Of a stretch of 64,000 nucleotides of DNA, positions 45,075 through 57,700 are shown in pieces. This stretch comes from Choanephora cucurbitarum (Eukaryota; Mucoromycota; Mucoromycetes; Mucorales; Choanephoraceae), in the NCBI GenBank assembly GCA_025331435.1, contig JAIWNI010000027.1:248001-312000 (forward strand). Reading direction: 5' to 3'. A program made the position numbers and the translations under genes. Position 1 is the first letter of the stretch. Every line of letters begins with the position of its first letter. The notes beneath the pieces are model-generated. The model was not told the origin of the DNA. It ran no database searches and was given only the letters and a program-made list of their open reading frames with translations.

Positions 45075-46479
45075 TCAAGCTAATTCAGGTTGTTTTCTAG
45101 GCTGTGTTACAGGTTGAAGTGTGGATAGAACATGTTGTAGGCGCATCAGTTCAGATTGAGTATCAATAGGCTTGGTCAAGACTGGCTTATCCTCTAATTG
45201 CAATGCTAACAATTGTTGTTCTAATTCCTCTTCTTCTTCATCATTTGTATGGGATTCCATGGCTGTCTCTATCTGATGTTGTTCTTCCAATGTATCCTTC
45301 AATCGATCCATAGTATCTTCTATCTGATCTAGTGGGTGATTGGCTAGAATGGTACGCAATGTCTCTGTACCCAAATTAAAGGCCTGAATCACCTGTAGAT
45401 CATTCTGTGCAGCTTCTATCTTCAACAAGACTGTTTCCATTGTATCCAACGTCTTGTATCTCTCTTCCAATACACCTTCTAGTTTTTTCATCTTTTTGAG
45501 TCGATAGACAGCCTGAGCCTTCTTGTTGAATGTATAATGTTCTTTAGCAGATAACCATAATCTAGGAATGATGATCAGTATCTGTACACACATCTATCTA
45601 TATAGAATGACTTTTTTTACTCATGTAGGGTTGTCTCCAGTTGATCTATCTGTTGATGTAAAATAGCACAAGTCGTCTTGAGTTGAACAATAGCCTTCTC
45701 TTCTTCCGAAATGACTGCTCTCTCTTGTTCCATTCGACTGGGCATTTTGATCACAGTCATTTGACCCCATCGTTCCACTGCCACGCCATAATGATGCACA
45801 AGATACCTCAACAGCAACCAAAGATCAAGATCACTCAGTTGAACACACGTCTGTTGATAACAAGGCAAAGAACGAAATTGGTGTCGAAATTCATCAAAAC
45901 TCAGCAAATGATCCAGTACACTACAGAGGGGTTTGCGTGTATGTTGTTGAATGATGATACGAGCATATTGATCCACTGTGGGCATGACAATAGCATGAGT
46001 GGGAGCATGAAACCAACTGGAGATCCACTCTGACCAGTTGGGTTGCATGGTTTTGATAGGATAAGCTTTCTCAAATGCTGCTTGTGTCATCAGATACCGA
46101 TGACCATAGTGTTGCATCTCTTGCTATCACAGGCTATTCAACAAACCCTGTTCTATTGCTCATGTCTCTTGTTACTTACTATCACACGATCGAGACATAA
46201 TGGCTTTCCAAGACGAGGTAAACTAAATAACTCGGGTAATTCAACTGGGTTGATCATACAGGCATCACCTGTGTTCAGATAACCTTGTAGATGGCAATCA
46301 AGCAAGATGGTACGCCAACAGCTGATGTTGGTATTATAACCATAGATATTGAGTTCTTTTAGTTTACTAAAGTCAGAATAAAGTGATGCTAAGCGATCTG
46401 TTGGATGTTGTCTATCAAAGTCGATATATTGAAAACTAAGGTAATCTTGAAGTCTTTGTTTACGTTCAGAATGGGTCAT
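45075..46479 (-). CDS. CHMP7: ESCRT-III protein CHMP7/Chm7
   Basis: Minus-strand exons 46479-46180, 46123-45621 and 45561-45075 give 429 residues. The N-terminal half is a winged-helix-like region (FDFRH-type blocks such as LDLWLLLRYLVHHYGVAVE). The C-terminal half from about residue 270 is a Snf7 domain: AVYRLKKMKKLEGVLEERYK, then LDTMETVLLKIEAAQND, ALNLG-type helix and an acidic C-terminal helix ELEQQLLALQLEDKP. This N-terminal extension plus Snf7 layout is specific to CHMP7, which recruits ESCRT-III to the nuclear envelope for sealing and quality control. The start ATG follows a T/A-rich leader; no transmembrane segment is expected. Confidence 0.85.
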
Positions 46480-46531
46480 TTTAAAAAAATAAAATATAAA
46501 GAAAAGTCTGACCTTTAAATATGCATTATTT

Positions 46532-48517
46532 TTATTGTGATGCTGCATCATGCCAAACATCCAAGAGTTCTTCTGATTCATTGATAATCACTACACTCAT
46601 ACTATCATCTTCTTGCACTGAAGATGCCACTGATCCACTTCGACATCGCGCCTTATGTTCTGCAGGTGGTTCTAACAACACTTTCTTATCAGGTCGTACA
46701 GGATTACTTTGACTTCGACGACGTGTCACACGGTCTGTTGTGAAAGGTACAGTCTCTACAAGAGGTCGAGGAAACGAAAAGGTAGGCAAGACAGGTGGTT
46801 GACTGTGTTCTTCATCTTCTTCTTCTTGAATATCAGGTGCCGTAAAGATCATCGTCAACTTCTTGCTTTCTTTCCCTTGAGGTTGAACAAAAGAACATAG
46901 GTGAGTAGGTAAAGGAAGAGAGAGTTTTCGAGTGGGATAAGTGGATTGATACCAACTTAATTCTGCCTCTAGAAAATCACGATAACACTCAAGTCGTTGT
47001 AGTTCAATACGCTTCATTTTGATACGTTTGCCTACTGCATCTGAAAAGGAAAGAATGCGATCCTTGGTTGATTTCTGTTGAGGCACAAACACCATCAGAT
47101 TGCGTCTCAGCTGAAGTTCACGATCCAGCAACTTCACTTGTTCTTCAATTCGATCTGATAACTCATTTACCTTGGCCCGCGCTCTCTCTTCTCGTCTGGA
47201 TTCCTTTGATTTTGACTGTAGACGAACACCAGTTGTCTTGATGGTAGCTGCATAATTAATCTTGAGCATCCAATCTTCCATATCCTGATCATCCTCAGCA
47301 CGCATCAGAAATTGCTGTCCATCCCCTGCAATCAGTCGAAAGACATGAGGGTATTTAGTGTACTGTTCATCACAGATACAGACAGCATAGGAAAGAGAGA
47401 TGATCTGGACAGGTCTTAAATAGGCGGGTATATTGCTGACAGAATGGGTGGAGCCTGTCTCTAGCCATTGTTGGTAGGCAACTAGATCGGCAAAGAAGAT
47501 GATTTGACTGCCACTCAAGATCACGCCCAAAGGTCTCCAACCGCGTGCAGTGGCCTTTTTACCACCCTGAAGTAGATCGTATTTTCTATCGAGAATGCCT
47601 GCTTTGGTGACACGCACCTGAAATGTGCTGTTACTGCTCTGATCGGATGTATCCTGTCGACTCTTGACACCTGCCAGACATAATGATTTCGCTTTTAAAA
47701 GTGACAAGTGGATTTCCATAATTGGAATTGGTTTGAGGGTCCGTTTATAGCTGTAACTATTTTCGGCAGGCATCAACTGTTCTAATTTCTGAGCGAAATC
47801 AATCATCCATGGATTCTATTGGGAATTCATATCAGTCTATAGAATTACATCATGATCAAGATAATTTTACTGTATTTGTCTGACTATGAAGATCTGTTGT
47901 ACTCTTTAGTTTTGAAAACCAAGAATGATTACGAGTAGACTGAGGATGATCCGCATAAGTAAATTCTGACATGACAATGTTGTCATAAATAATCTTAAAT
48001 TCAAGCGTTAAAATAATAATAATATGAGTTCATTAGAGTGTATCACTTACATCTAATATTTCATGTGGAAATCCTTCTCCTCCTTCAATGATCTTTGTAC
48101 GCATAATAAAGGTATCTTTGTTCATCTTTTGTCGTACATTCTTGTTGTGTGCATCTGTATGTAGCAGTAAGATGGAAAATGCAACTGCATAGACTGCATC
48201 TAATTATCTTTGGTTGTCAAAAATCAATGTGTTTATCTCATTGTTTTGTTTACCTGGACTATCCACTAAACCTGGGTTGCACTCATAGTACTGTTTAGCG
48301 AAATCTTCCATAGCACGATCAATCTGTTGTGCCTCTTTAGGTAAATGAACTTTGGCTAGTAATTTCCTTTTTGTTCTGTCTATTAATATACATAAGTCTA
48401 TATTTCTCCGCTTGTGATTTACCTTAATGAGGCATCAATTGATTCACCACAGAAATCGAATTGTTGTACCTGTGAAGCAAAATTGGCTTCTGTTTGTTCA
48501 TCAGTTGTGGTCACCAT
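46532..48517 (-). CDS. Sec7-PH ARF guanine-nucleotide exchange factor
   Basis: Minus-strand exons 48517-48423, 48375-48254, 48199-48051, 47993-47871 and 47815-46532 give 590 residues. The Sec7 part reads LLAKVHLPKEAQQIDRAMED (catalytic glutamic finger in KEAQ), FAKQYYECNPGL, then LLLHTDAHNKNVRQKMNKDTF. A PH domain follows (AGILDRKYDLLQGG to MEDWMLKINYAA), then a coiled coil and a disordered tail. Such proteins (EFA6, IQSEC, yeast Yel1/Syt1 groups) activate ARF GTPases at membranes. Odd point: the first 70 or so residues of a normal Sec7 domain are missing, since the model begins just before the FDFCGESIDASLR helix and no ATG lies further upstream before the divergent MED11 gene. Confidence 0.82.
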
Positions 48518-48802
48518 AAGATGATGTCGATCGACTTCAAAGGTTATTTCGGGGTTAAGACGAGTTTTGTGTGTGTGTATATGGGGGGGAATAGGAGTCC
48601 TTTCTTTTCTTTTCTTTTTTTGTGTCTTGTTCTAAGAGAGAGAGAGAAAGAAAAAGTGGATATCTTATCTAAAAAAGGTATATAAGCCCAAGAGTTTAAA
48701 AAAAAGAGAGAGAGAGAGAAAAGATAAATTCACTCTTTTTTTTTTTTTTAATTTTTATAATTACCCCGCTCTCTCTCTCTTCACACACACACACACTTTA
48801 TA
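48518..48802. promoter_or_regulatory. Divergent promoter between ARF-GEF and MED11
   Basis: 285 bases between two divergent start codons. Packed with simple sequence: a GT/TG tract near 48570, GA tracts near 48635-48652 and 48706-48719, poly-T near 48735, then CT and CA tracts at 48770-48796 just before the MED11 ATG. Promoter role follows from position. Confidence 0.6.
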
Positions 48803-49330
48803 ATGACAACACCTAATGATTTTATTGATCCTACAGGACGCATGGCTGAAAGTACCTTACGAATTCAAGATCTTCATCAAGTAGAAAAAGTAAGCACCAT
48901 GATCTTGAATAGATTGTTTCATAAACCTACTCTGAATTAGAAACTTGTGTTATTGATAGAAGCAGCAGCTGAAGCTTTAGCTGTCTTGTCTGATGAAGCA
49001 CCCAAGGATGCAGATACAGATCAATTTGTACGCGACCGTGCTATGCATTTCCGTGAATTAGCCTCACGTTATTTTTCATTAGTCAATGTAAGTCATATAA
49101 AAAGGTTTGACAACAGATGAACTCATTTTTAAATGGATAAGGATATACAATTTGCCCTAAGAAGTCATACACATTATTTAATTAAGGAAGCCAATATCAG
49201 TTCATCAGCCAATAAGGTGATTCCCTTCAAGACATCTACAGTGGGTCAGCGAAAGGAATTAGAGATCTGGACAGCTGCCTTAGATACCCTTCATCAACGC
49301 ATTATAGAAATTAAAGAGATAGGGCTATAG
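48803..49330 (+). CDS. MED11: Mediator complex subunit 11
   Basis: Exons 48803-48889, 48941-49087 and 49142-49330 give 140 residues, within the Med11 size range. The core helices read IQDLHQVEKKLVLLIEAAAE, then ELASRYFSLVNDIQFALRSH, the pattern of Med11, a head-module subunit of Mediator that links regulators to RNA polymerase II. All introns are about 51-54 bases and in phase 0. The stop codon TAG at 49328-49330 overlaps the stop of the convergent WRNIP1 gene. A small helical protein of another family is possible but less likely. Confidence 0.75.
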
Positions 49331-51117
49331 GAAGCGAATGGCTTGCATTTCTGAAGGAAGATAGGTTTGATCTACAGGGCCTTCATGATCTGGATTATAG
49401 ATATAATCTTTTCCATAACCCAAATCCTTTAAAAAAAAAGTGGTCAATACAAAATATATATATAATAAGGATTTTACCTTCATAAGTGAAGTGGGTGCAT
49501 TTCGAATATGCATAGGGACAGGATAAGATGGATTATCTTGAATAAACTGTTTCACTCGATGATATGCCTTATAAGTCCTCACACTCTTTTTTGTCTCTGC
49601 CAAATGAACTACTACATGAGCCAAGATGGTATCACATTCTGGCATACCAATCTTTTCACAAGCATGATAAGCTGACATGGCCTAATCGACTTATTAGTCC
49701 TCTCATTTCATCATCATAAAAAAAAAAGGAAACTCACTAAGGGTAATGCTGTATTATCAGCTAATCCAATATCTTCACTAGCACATCGTACTAAGCGACG
49801 TGCAATATACAATGGATCTTCACCTGCTTGTAACATTCTACCTAGCCAATAGAGAGCTGCATCTGGATCACTTTTAAAAAAAAAAAAGTTGGAATAGATT
49901 GATAAGTTACATGTATTTTTTTTTTTTTACCTTCCTCGAATACTTTTATGCAAAGCACTGATGATGTCATAATGTTGATCCCCATTTCGATCATAGAGTA
50001 AATGTGATTTCTGGAATGCATTCTTGACAACCTCTTGATTCAGTCGATCTTCTTTTGTGGGCAATAAACTAAGCGCCATTTCAAGTGTATTTAAAGCAGC
50101 TCGAGCTAGTGATTATCAGCATCTAAATGACATACATTTATAACATGATTACCATCTCCATCACTCAATGCAGCCAATTGCTCTAAAACCGCCTGTTCCT
50201 CTTCCGCTTCTTTCTTTCCTCTCCATTGAACTAAGGCTCGACTCAAGATGGTCTGGATATGTTGTTGATCCAATCGTTCCAACACAAACACTTTACACCG
50301 AGACAATAAAGCTGAATTCACTTTGAAGCTATGACACACAGTCAGAAAAATCAAGCTATCTAGACGTGTTTTTACCTTGGATTCTCTGTAGTTGCACCTA
50401 TCAGATGAATGGTGCCATGTTCCACATAGGGTAGAAAGATATCTTGTTGTGCCTTTGTGAATCGATGAATTTCATCCAGAAACAGAATGGTCTTTTGTCC
50501 AGTTAAGGCTTGATGGTTTTTGGCTTCATCAAATGCTTTCTTGACATCAGCTGTATGATGTGTGGTTGCACTCAGTTCCACAAAGCGAGATCGAGACATG
50601 TTGGAGATGATACGGGCAATGGTGGTCTTGCCACAGCCAGGTGGTCCCCACAGTATCATGGAGGGAATACGGTCATGATCAATCAGTTTCTTTAGGATAC
50701 CCTCAGGGCCCAATAGGGACTCTTGGCCCACAAAATCATCCATATGCGTCGGTCGAACTATTCATCCTGTCCTTTTTCAGTCATGCAATTATTTCAGTAT
50801 GACACTGTACCTTTGGCTGCTAAAGGCATAGAATCCAATGGGTCTGGCTTTTTCTTTTTGATAGGTGCGTCTGTTTGAAAGGAGTGACTACGTTTGAGTG
50901 TCTCTTGAGCTGGTTTCTCTTGTTTGGGTCTCTCTTGAGGTGGTTTTTTGTTGAATAAGGGTGCAAGTTTGGTTGTATCGGAGGAAGGACAGTTGGCATC
51001 GATATGGATATTGATATCAGCTGAAGGAACCCATTGTTGACAAATAGGGCATTCGACTATGAAAATGATGTCAAATGAAAGGAGGAGGAGGAGTAAGTTA
51101 AACTTACCTTTCTCCAT
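49325..51117 (-). CDS. WRNIP1: AAA+ ATPase WRNIP1/Mgs1 (RarA family)
   Basis: Replication-fork maintenance ATPase. Minus-strand exons 51117-51108, 51056-50811, 50757-50376, 50328-50153, 50105-49931, 49870-49738, 49681-49478 and 49426-49325 give 475 residues. Exon 1 has only 10 bases. A UBZ4-type ubiquitin-binding zinc finger (Cys6, Cys9, His21, Cys26) opens the protein. Then come [16 protein letters not shown], Walker [10 protein letters not shown] (123-131), Walker [10 protein letters not shown] (around 180), sensor [30 protein letters not shown], and the C-terminal tetramerisation region with [19 protein letters not shown]. It shares a promoter with a chitin synthase, and that promoter holds two MCB elements. 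Confidence 0.93.
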
Positions 51118-51544
51118 GATTATATATTTAAAAAATGAGAAAGAAAAAGAGGACCAACGCGTCTATTTTAAGAAATCGAATTTAGAACGCGTCTTTTCTA
51201 ATACCGAATCCACGTAACACTAAAGTTTAGATCTGAATAGGCGATCATGAAAGTCATTTACAGCTTATGGGTGAGATTCTATCATTTAAAGAGAACGAGT
51301 TCTTTGTTTTATTTTTTTTCTAGAATAAACCCCAAAAAAATCATATGGTAAAAGGGTAGTTTAGAAAATAAAGAACTACGATTAAGATTTTAAGAAGGCA
51401 CAATCCAAAAGATTCAAGGCAAATGTCCATTTCCAGTCATTTTTTGAATCATAAAGTCAACTTAAAAAATGAAGGGAGTTAGAGGATCAATTCGGGAATT
51501 AACAAACAAGTACTTTTTCTCTTCTGCTTTTTTTTTTAATCAAA
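51118..51544. promoter_or_regulatory. Divergent WRNIP1 / chitin synthase promoter with two MCB elements
   Basis: 427 bases between divergent starts. ACGCGT occurs at 51157-51162 and 51187-51192, exactly 30 bases apart, 40-75 bases upstream of the WRNIP1 ATG. ACGCGT is the MluI cell-cycle box bound by MBF-type factors at G1/S in other fungi. Regulation of either gene by it is inference. Confidence 0.6.
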
Positions 51545-54312
51545 ATGGATCAAAGTTACAGTAGTTATGATACTCGATCCAGTATCAGTTTACAGAAAAT
51601 AACACCTTGCAAAACAAGAAATACATCGCATGCCAACATTCTCCATAGAACCATCAATCCTGAAACAGGCCCTCATCATCTCATTCGACCCTATCAACCT
51701 GGATTACGTTCAGTGACACCCAGTCCCATGCTTCACTCTACCATGGTCTCACCTTATGTCAATCGAAAACCTGTGAACCGAGGCAACACACAGAAGAGAA
51801 AGGTCCCTTTGTTCCAAGGTAACTTTGTCCTTGACTGTCCTGTGCCCAGTCGATTGATGGAAGCAAGTGCTCGTAAAGAAAAAGAGTTTAGCATGATGCG
51901 ATATTCCGCAGTGACCTGTGATCCCGATGAATTTGCAGCTCAACATTATACCCTTCGTCCTCAACTGATGAACCGTGATACCGAGCTATTTATTGTCATG
52001 ACCATGTATAATGTAAGACAGTCAATTACCTACTTATTTTTTTTATTCAATCCAATGTAGGAAGATGAAGTGTTGTTCTGTAGAACCATGCATGGTGTCA
52101 TGAAGAATATAGCTCATTTGTGTTCCCGAACACGATCCAGAGTATGGGATACAGAAGGTTGGAAAAAGGTGGTGGTGTGTATTGTGGCTGATGGTAGAAA
52201 GAATTGTGATCCAAGAGTCATGGACGTATTGACCACAATGGGTGTCTATCAGAAAGGTATTGCTAAAAACATGGTCAATGATAAACCAGTTCAGGCACAT
52301 CTATTTGAAGTAAGTTACACTTATTTTATAAAGGATACATGACTTATTCTATTCAAGTACACAACGCAAGTCTCTGTGGATGCAGACATGAAGATAAGAG
52401 GAGCAGAGAAAGGTGTAGTGCCAGTTCAGGTCTTGTTCTGTCTAAAAGAACAGAATGCAAAGAAGATCAATTCGCATCGTTGGTTCTTTAATGCATTTGG
52501 ACCTATCCTTCAACCCAACATCTGTGTCCTGTTAGATGTAGGCACTCGACCGGGCAATAACTCTATCTATCACCTCTGGAAATCATTCGATACCAACGAG
52601 AATGTAGGTGGTGCCTGTGGTGAAGTGTGTGTGATGAAGGGAACGGCCTGCATGGACCTCTTGAACCCCTTGGTGGCCGGTCAAAACTTTGAATATAAAA
52701 TGTCAAACATTCTCGATAAGCCATTGGAATCCGTGATGGGCTATATCTCGGTCTTGCCGGGTGCCTTCTCTGCCTATCGCTACTTGGCCGTCCAGAACGA
52801 TGTGCATGGTGTAGGTCCTCTTCAGAAATATTTTTTGGGCGAAAAGCATGATACCGAATCAGGCTCGACCGATATCTTTACGGCCAATATGTATTTAGCT
52901 GAAGATCGTATCCTCTGCTTTGAACTGGTGGCGAAAAAGCATCAGAAATGGGTCATGAAGTATGTCAAGAGCGCCTTTGGAGAGACGGATTGTCCTGATC
53001 AACTACCTGAGTTTATTTCACAACGAAGACGGTGGTTGAATGGTAGCTTCTTTGCGGCTGTTTATTCTCAATGGCATTTCTCGCGTATCTGGTCGACAAA
53101 TCATTCGGCAGGCAGGAAAATTGCTTTATCCATTGAATTTCTGTTTAATTTCATCAATCTTCTCTTCAGTTGGCTTGGTTTGGTAAGCATGTGAGACAGA
53201 TAGTTATCTGTTCTAAACGAACTTGTACAGGCCAATTTCTATTTAGCGTTTCATTTCATCACAAAATCACTCATTTCACCAGACCTTGATCCATTTGGTA
53301 ATGGCTGGGGCGAATGTATCTTTTTGGCAACAAGGTATCTCTATATGTTTCTGCTGTTTGCCTCATTTATCTGTTCGATGGGAAATCGTCCTCAAGGGTA
53401 ATGATCTGTCATGAATACTGCATGAGTCTAAACAATGAATAACACTTTAGATCAAAATGGCTGTTTATCATTTCAGTGGTTGCGTATGGGTTCATTATGA
53501 TATACACCTCGTTTGCAGGCTTATGGATGGCCTACATGAGTTTCAAGAATGCCACTTTAGCTGAAGGATGGAATACGAAAGATGCAGCTGATAATTTCAA
53601 TATCTTGTTCTCTCAGCCTGATTTCAGACATGTGGTCATGTCTGCCTTATCAACTTATGGTTTGTACATCGTGTCCAGTATGCTCTATATGGATCCATGG
53701 CATATGGTGACTTGCTTCCTACAGTATTTGTTCCTGTTACCTACCTATGTCAATATTCTCAATGTCTATGCATTCTGTAATATTCATGATGTCAGTTGGG
53801 GAACTAAAGGTGATAATGTCATGTCCATGGATTTGGGTGTCACCAGTCGAGCTGTCACTAATGAGAAGGGAGTGGAGGCAGTGGAAGTTGAACTTGATGA
53901 AGGAACAGGCATGATTGATCATTATTATGATGAAGCATTGGAGCATTTAATGTTAAAGCCTGAAGTGATTCAACAGGTAAAGAGTTTCTTTTTAAAAAAA
54001 AAATAGCTTCATTTATTTTAATTTCTATAGAGTCGAGCTCCTAGAACCAAGCAAGAAGATTATTACAAAGGGTTTCGTACTCGCCTTGTGCTTACTTGGA
54101 TAGGATGCAATGCCTTGTTGGTTGTTTTTGTCACAAGTGGTACGCTTCATTCATTTATGGCGCGATCTCATCATGAGATGTCAGTGAGTGAATATCAAGC
54201 ATTGGTTGGCTCTACTTATACAGGCTTTGTGTTATGGATGGTAGCATCATTAGCTGCTTTTCGTTTTGTTGGAAGCGCACTGTATCTTGTGCTTCATTGT
54301 TTTGCTTTGTAA
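51545..54312 (+). CDS. Chitin synthase, division 1 (class I-III)
   Basis: Exons 51545-52012, 52061-52309, 52358-53182, 53231-53397, 53451-53976 and 54031-54312 give 838 residues, typical for division 1. A 110-residue hydrophilic N-terminus precedes the Chitin_synth_1N block ([19 protein letters not shown] and [20 protein letters not shown]). The catalytic domain follows: [54 protein letters not shown] (Glu421-Asp422) and QRRRW (461-465). About seven membrane segments fill the remainder. It makes chitin at the plasma membrane or in vesicles. It lies head-to-head with WRNIP1. Class within division 1 is not resolved. Confidence 0.92.
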
Positions 54313-54799
54313 TATAACTCAATAAAAGCCAAAAAGAAAAAAAAGCGGAAAGGATGTACATTATTCTCTCGATTTCAATGATCCCATAGTTTAAATCAAT
54401 TTGTAGTTCAAAGTGATAAACGTAAGTTTAAAGCTAGCATAATAGTAGTCGGATGATGCAATTGGCCGACTTGAGACATTTTTTTTTTAAAAAAAAAAGA
54501 AGATATAGATAAAAAAAAAAAGACAATGCCTCTCAAACCTCTTTATATGGCTCAAGACAGTGTAATGAGTTAAATGAATAGTTGATATTGCTATAGGATA
54601 TCAAGGCCTTTTGTAGATTTCAATCATTCCAATTGCTGTCTAACATAACGTTTTGTTGCTCAGCTCTTACAAAAAGTCACAATTTTTTTTTCAACAAGAA
54701 ACTTCCTATTGTGGTCTGTCAATTCATGAAAGCGCTTTCTTTTTTGTTTCAGCTTTCTATATGTGTTAACAACACTAGACGTATTAAGTTGAATTCAAA
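54313..54799. other. Intergenic region before the Treslin-like gene
   Basis: About 490 bases, no gene; several poly-A and poly-T runs. It contains the 3' region of the chitin synthase and the presumed promoter of the next gene. No MCB hexamer found. Confidence 0.5.
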
Positions 54800-57700
54800 A
54801 TGCCCGCAGCCACAAGCAAAGTCGTTTTCTTGATCGATGAGCAGTCTTTGATGACCTCGCTACTTTCACTTCAACAACTTAAGCTCTCTATCATGCGTAT
54901 TTTGATATACTTTCACCTTCAAAAGCGACAGGTTCAATGGGGCTTTCGATTCTTCAGCACACAGACGCGATACCCTTCCGAATCCATGCGACGCTTCTAT
55001 ACATTCACATTGGATTCATTTGAGGCGCTAGAAAAGGAATACAGCAAACGAGATACACATCGACCCAAGCAAGTGATCCTAGGCACACCCATCATGCGCA
55101 TCAAACAGGTGCTGAAGGAAGTCATTGGCGATTTTCAATGGGAAAATAACGATTTGGGCGTACCTGAGGCAGCACAGAATCACATCTTCATCCTATCAGC
55201 CTGTCCCTCAAGTTTGATTGAAATGAAGCAGTTCTTTGTGTCTCCTCATCCAGACGATAGCCTGTTGCATGTCGCCTTATTACCTCAGTACTTTGAACAG
55301 ACCAAGTTGTATCTCTCAAGTACATTGCTGGAGAGCTATGCGTCAAGAAACATTGTGCTCAACATCATTGACACACATCAACAATCCACTCGACCTCACG
55401 ATCAATGGATAGCGCGAGTCACTCGAGAGGGATTTGGTGATTGTCTGGATCAGTTCAAGGGGCGATACATTCCTCTTGAGCTATTGATGCGCAACGCTTG
55501 TTTGTTTGGTCGATCCTTTTTATCCGATATTCACAGTGCCTTGACAGGCTCACCATCCACCCTTTCGCCTGTATGGAGAGGCGCATTAAAGACATTGGAT
55601 GTAGCGTTGGATGGGATGGTACTTTATGGTTCTTTGCATGACAGTGCTGTATCAGATAGTTCGCTCATGTTTGTTTCAGAGATACGAGTCCTTCAGCTGT
55701 TGCATCTATCTCAATTCTCGCCTGGCTGGTTACTGAAGAGCGATGATGGATCTTTGGGCAGTTGTATATTAACGCATGATGTACCGGGCACAGCGTCTGA
55801 TTATCGAAAATGCCTGAGTGAATTGTTTCATACACAATCCATCATGATTGCTGAATTAGTACCTATTGAAGGTTTTGAGGATCTTGTTCAGGGTCAAAAG
55901 GTCTGTATCGAGGCTTATTCTCCAGAAGCAGCTTTTGTTCGATCCATTCAGATCAAGGATATCATCTCGGGCGATATTTCACTCAGTATCACTAATTACC
56001 CTCTTGGTCCTCATTGTATGGCAGCTGAACTATTACCTCTTACTTTGCCAGATGAAACATTAACAGAGGAAGTGTCATATAAGATCAAACCATTACCTGA
56101 GGCCATCAAGCAAATGATTGTCTTACCTGATCCTTCTACCATCACACCCAAGAAAGAAAAGTCTAGTTCTTCAGTTCAAAAAGAACGCAAGTCACAAACC
56201 AAAAGCGCAAAGAAAAGGACTCCATTGCCCACTGATGTGAATATGTTGGAAAAGGCATTAGAAGAATTATATTTTGAATCTGTATATACTCAAAAGGTAA
56301 AAAAAAAAAAAAGATTGTACACTGATGTGTTCATGATCAATTCATCATATACACAGCATACCATAGACACGATTATACATACAATTAAGCGATGGCTCAA
56401 TAACTTGAGTCGCAATCATACAATACAAGAAATCATAGATACCTTATTCAAGTATACTTCCACCCTGGAGAGCTTGGAAACAAAATACAAATCAGGCGTG
56501 CCTAAACCTACTGAAACACAAAGCCATATGCTTGAACACACCTTTCAACAGGAATGGTGGCGACAAGTAAAATCCAAATTTCAATCAGATGCTCGATCCG
56601 AAAAACTAATCAGCCTTTCAGCTAAAACAAGAGAGTAATATCCTTCTACTGGTTTAGTTTTGTTGATACTCATTTTTTTTTCACTTTAGAGCTCAACTGC
56701 AAGTGGTTCTTTATTGTTTTATATGTAGATTGATGATCAAATTACCAAGTAGTATAGTTCAACGAGACCCAGTTTCTTCTGCTGAGGATTTCTTTCAGAA
56801 AGTAGTGGTTACGCTGACTATGCATGATCTCGGTAGATTCCTTGGTGAATTGGACTCTGAAGAAGGACCTCAAGCAGTGAAGAGACGAGATCCTTGCGAT
56901 CTAAGCGATCATGCATTCATGACTGTATTACAAAGAAGGTAGGCCTGGTTTAAAGCAAAATGAACACCTAGGGTATTGATCAACTCTGTTTTAAAAAAAA
57001 AAGATTCGAGCAATTACCTGACTTATTACAGAAATTCAAAGAGTTGTCAGGTACAGATGAAATGACTTCTTCTGGTTCTTCTGATTTGGAAGATGATGTG
57101 GCCAGTCTGGATGTTGTCAATTTTGAATATCCAGTTGATCCCATCAAATCCTCTCCCAAAAGCAAAGTCTATCGACAACAAAAACGACCTATGCCAGGTA
57201 AAAAACTCACGGTTTTCTCTTTACAAGACATTTTAATGATTTTTTTCTAGATGTCTTGCCTGGTCCTCACTCAAGTCCTACAATCAAAAAAATGCAATCA
57301 AAAACCTTGTTCCCTACCACTTCTCAACTCTCTTCATCAAAAACACTAGCACCCGTCAAGATCAAAAAGACAAACAGTAACACACTTGACATGTTCCTCA
57401 AACGTACTGTGGATGTAAAAGCAAGTGTGCCAACGACAGTTGAAGCACTTCGTGGAGAGGCAGCTCAGGCAGCTATAGCCAAGGTCAATCGATCTGCATT
57501 AAACGGTAGACCCACAATGAAACGATCAGGTAGTTTCACTTCAAGTGCACAAGCAGCTAAAAAGCAAAAGAAGAAAAAGACCGAACCCTCCATGCTTTCG
57601 TCACAACAAGAAACAACGGGCACAGTTATTTTGAGAAGAAGCAACAATATACCAAACGCAGAAGAGACCACACCTCGTACATCCATGAATCGATACTTGG

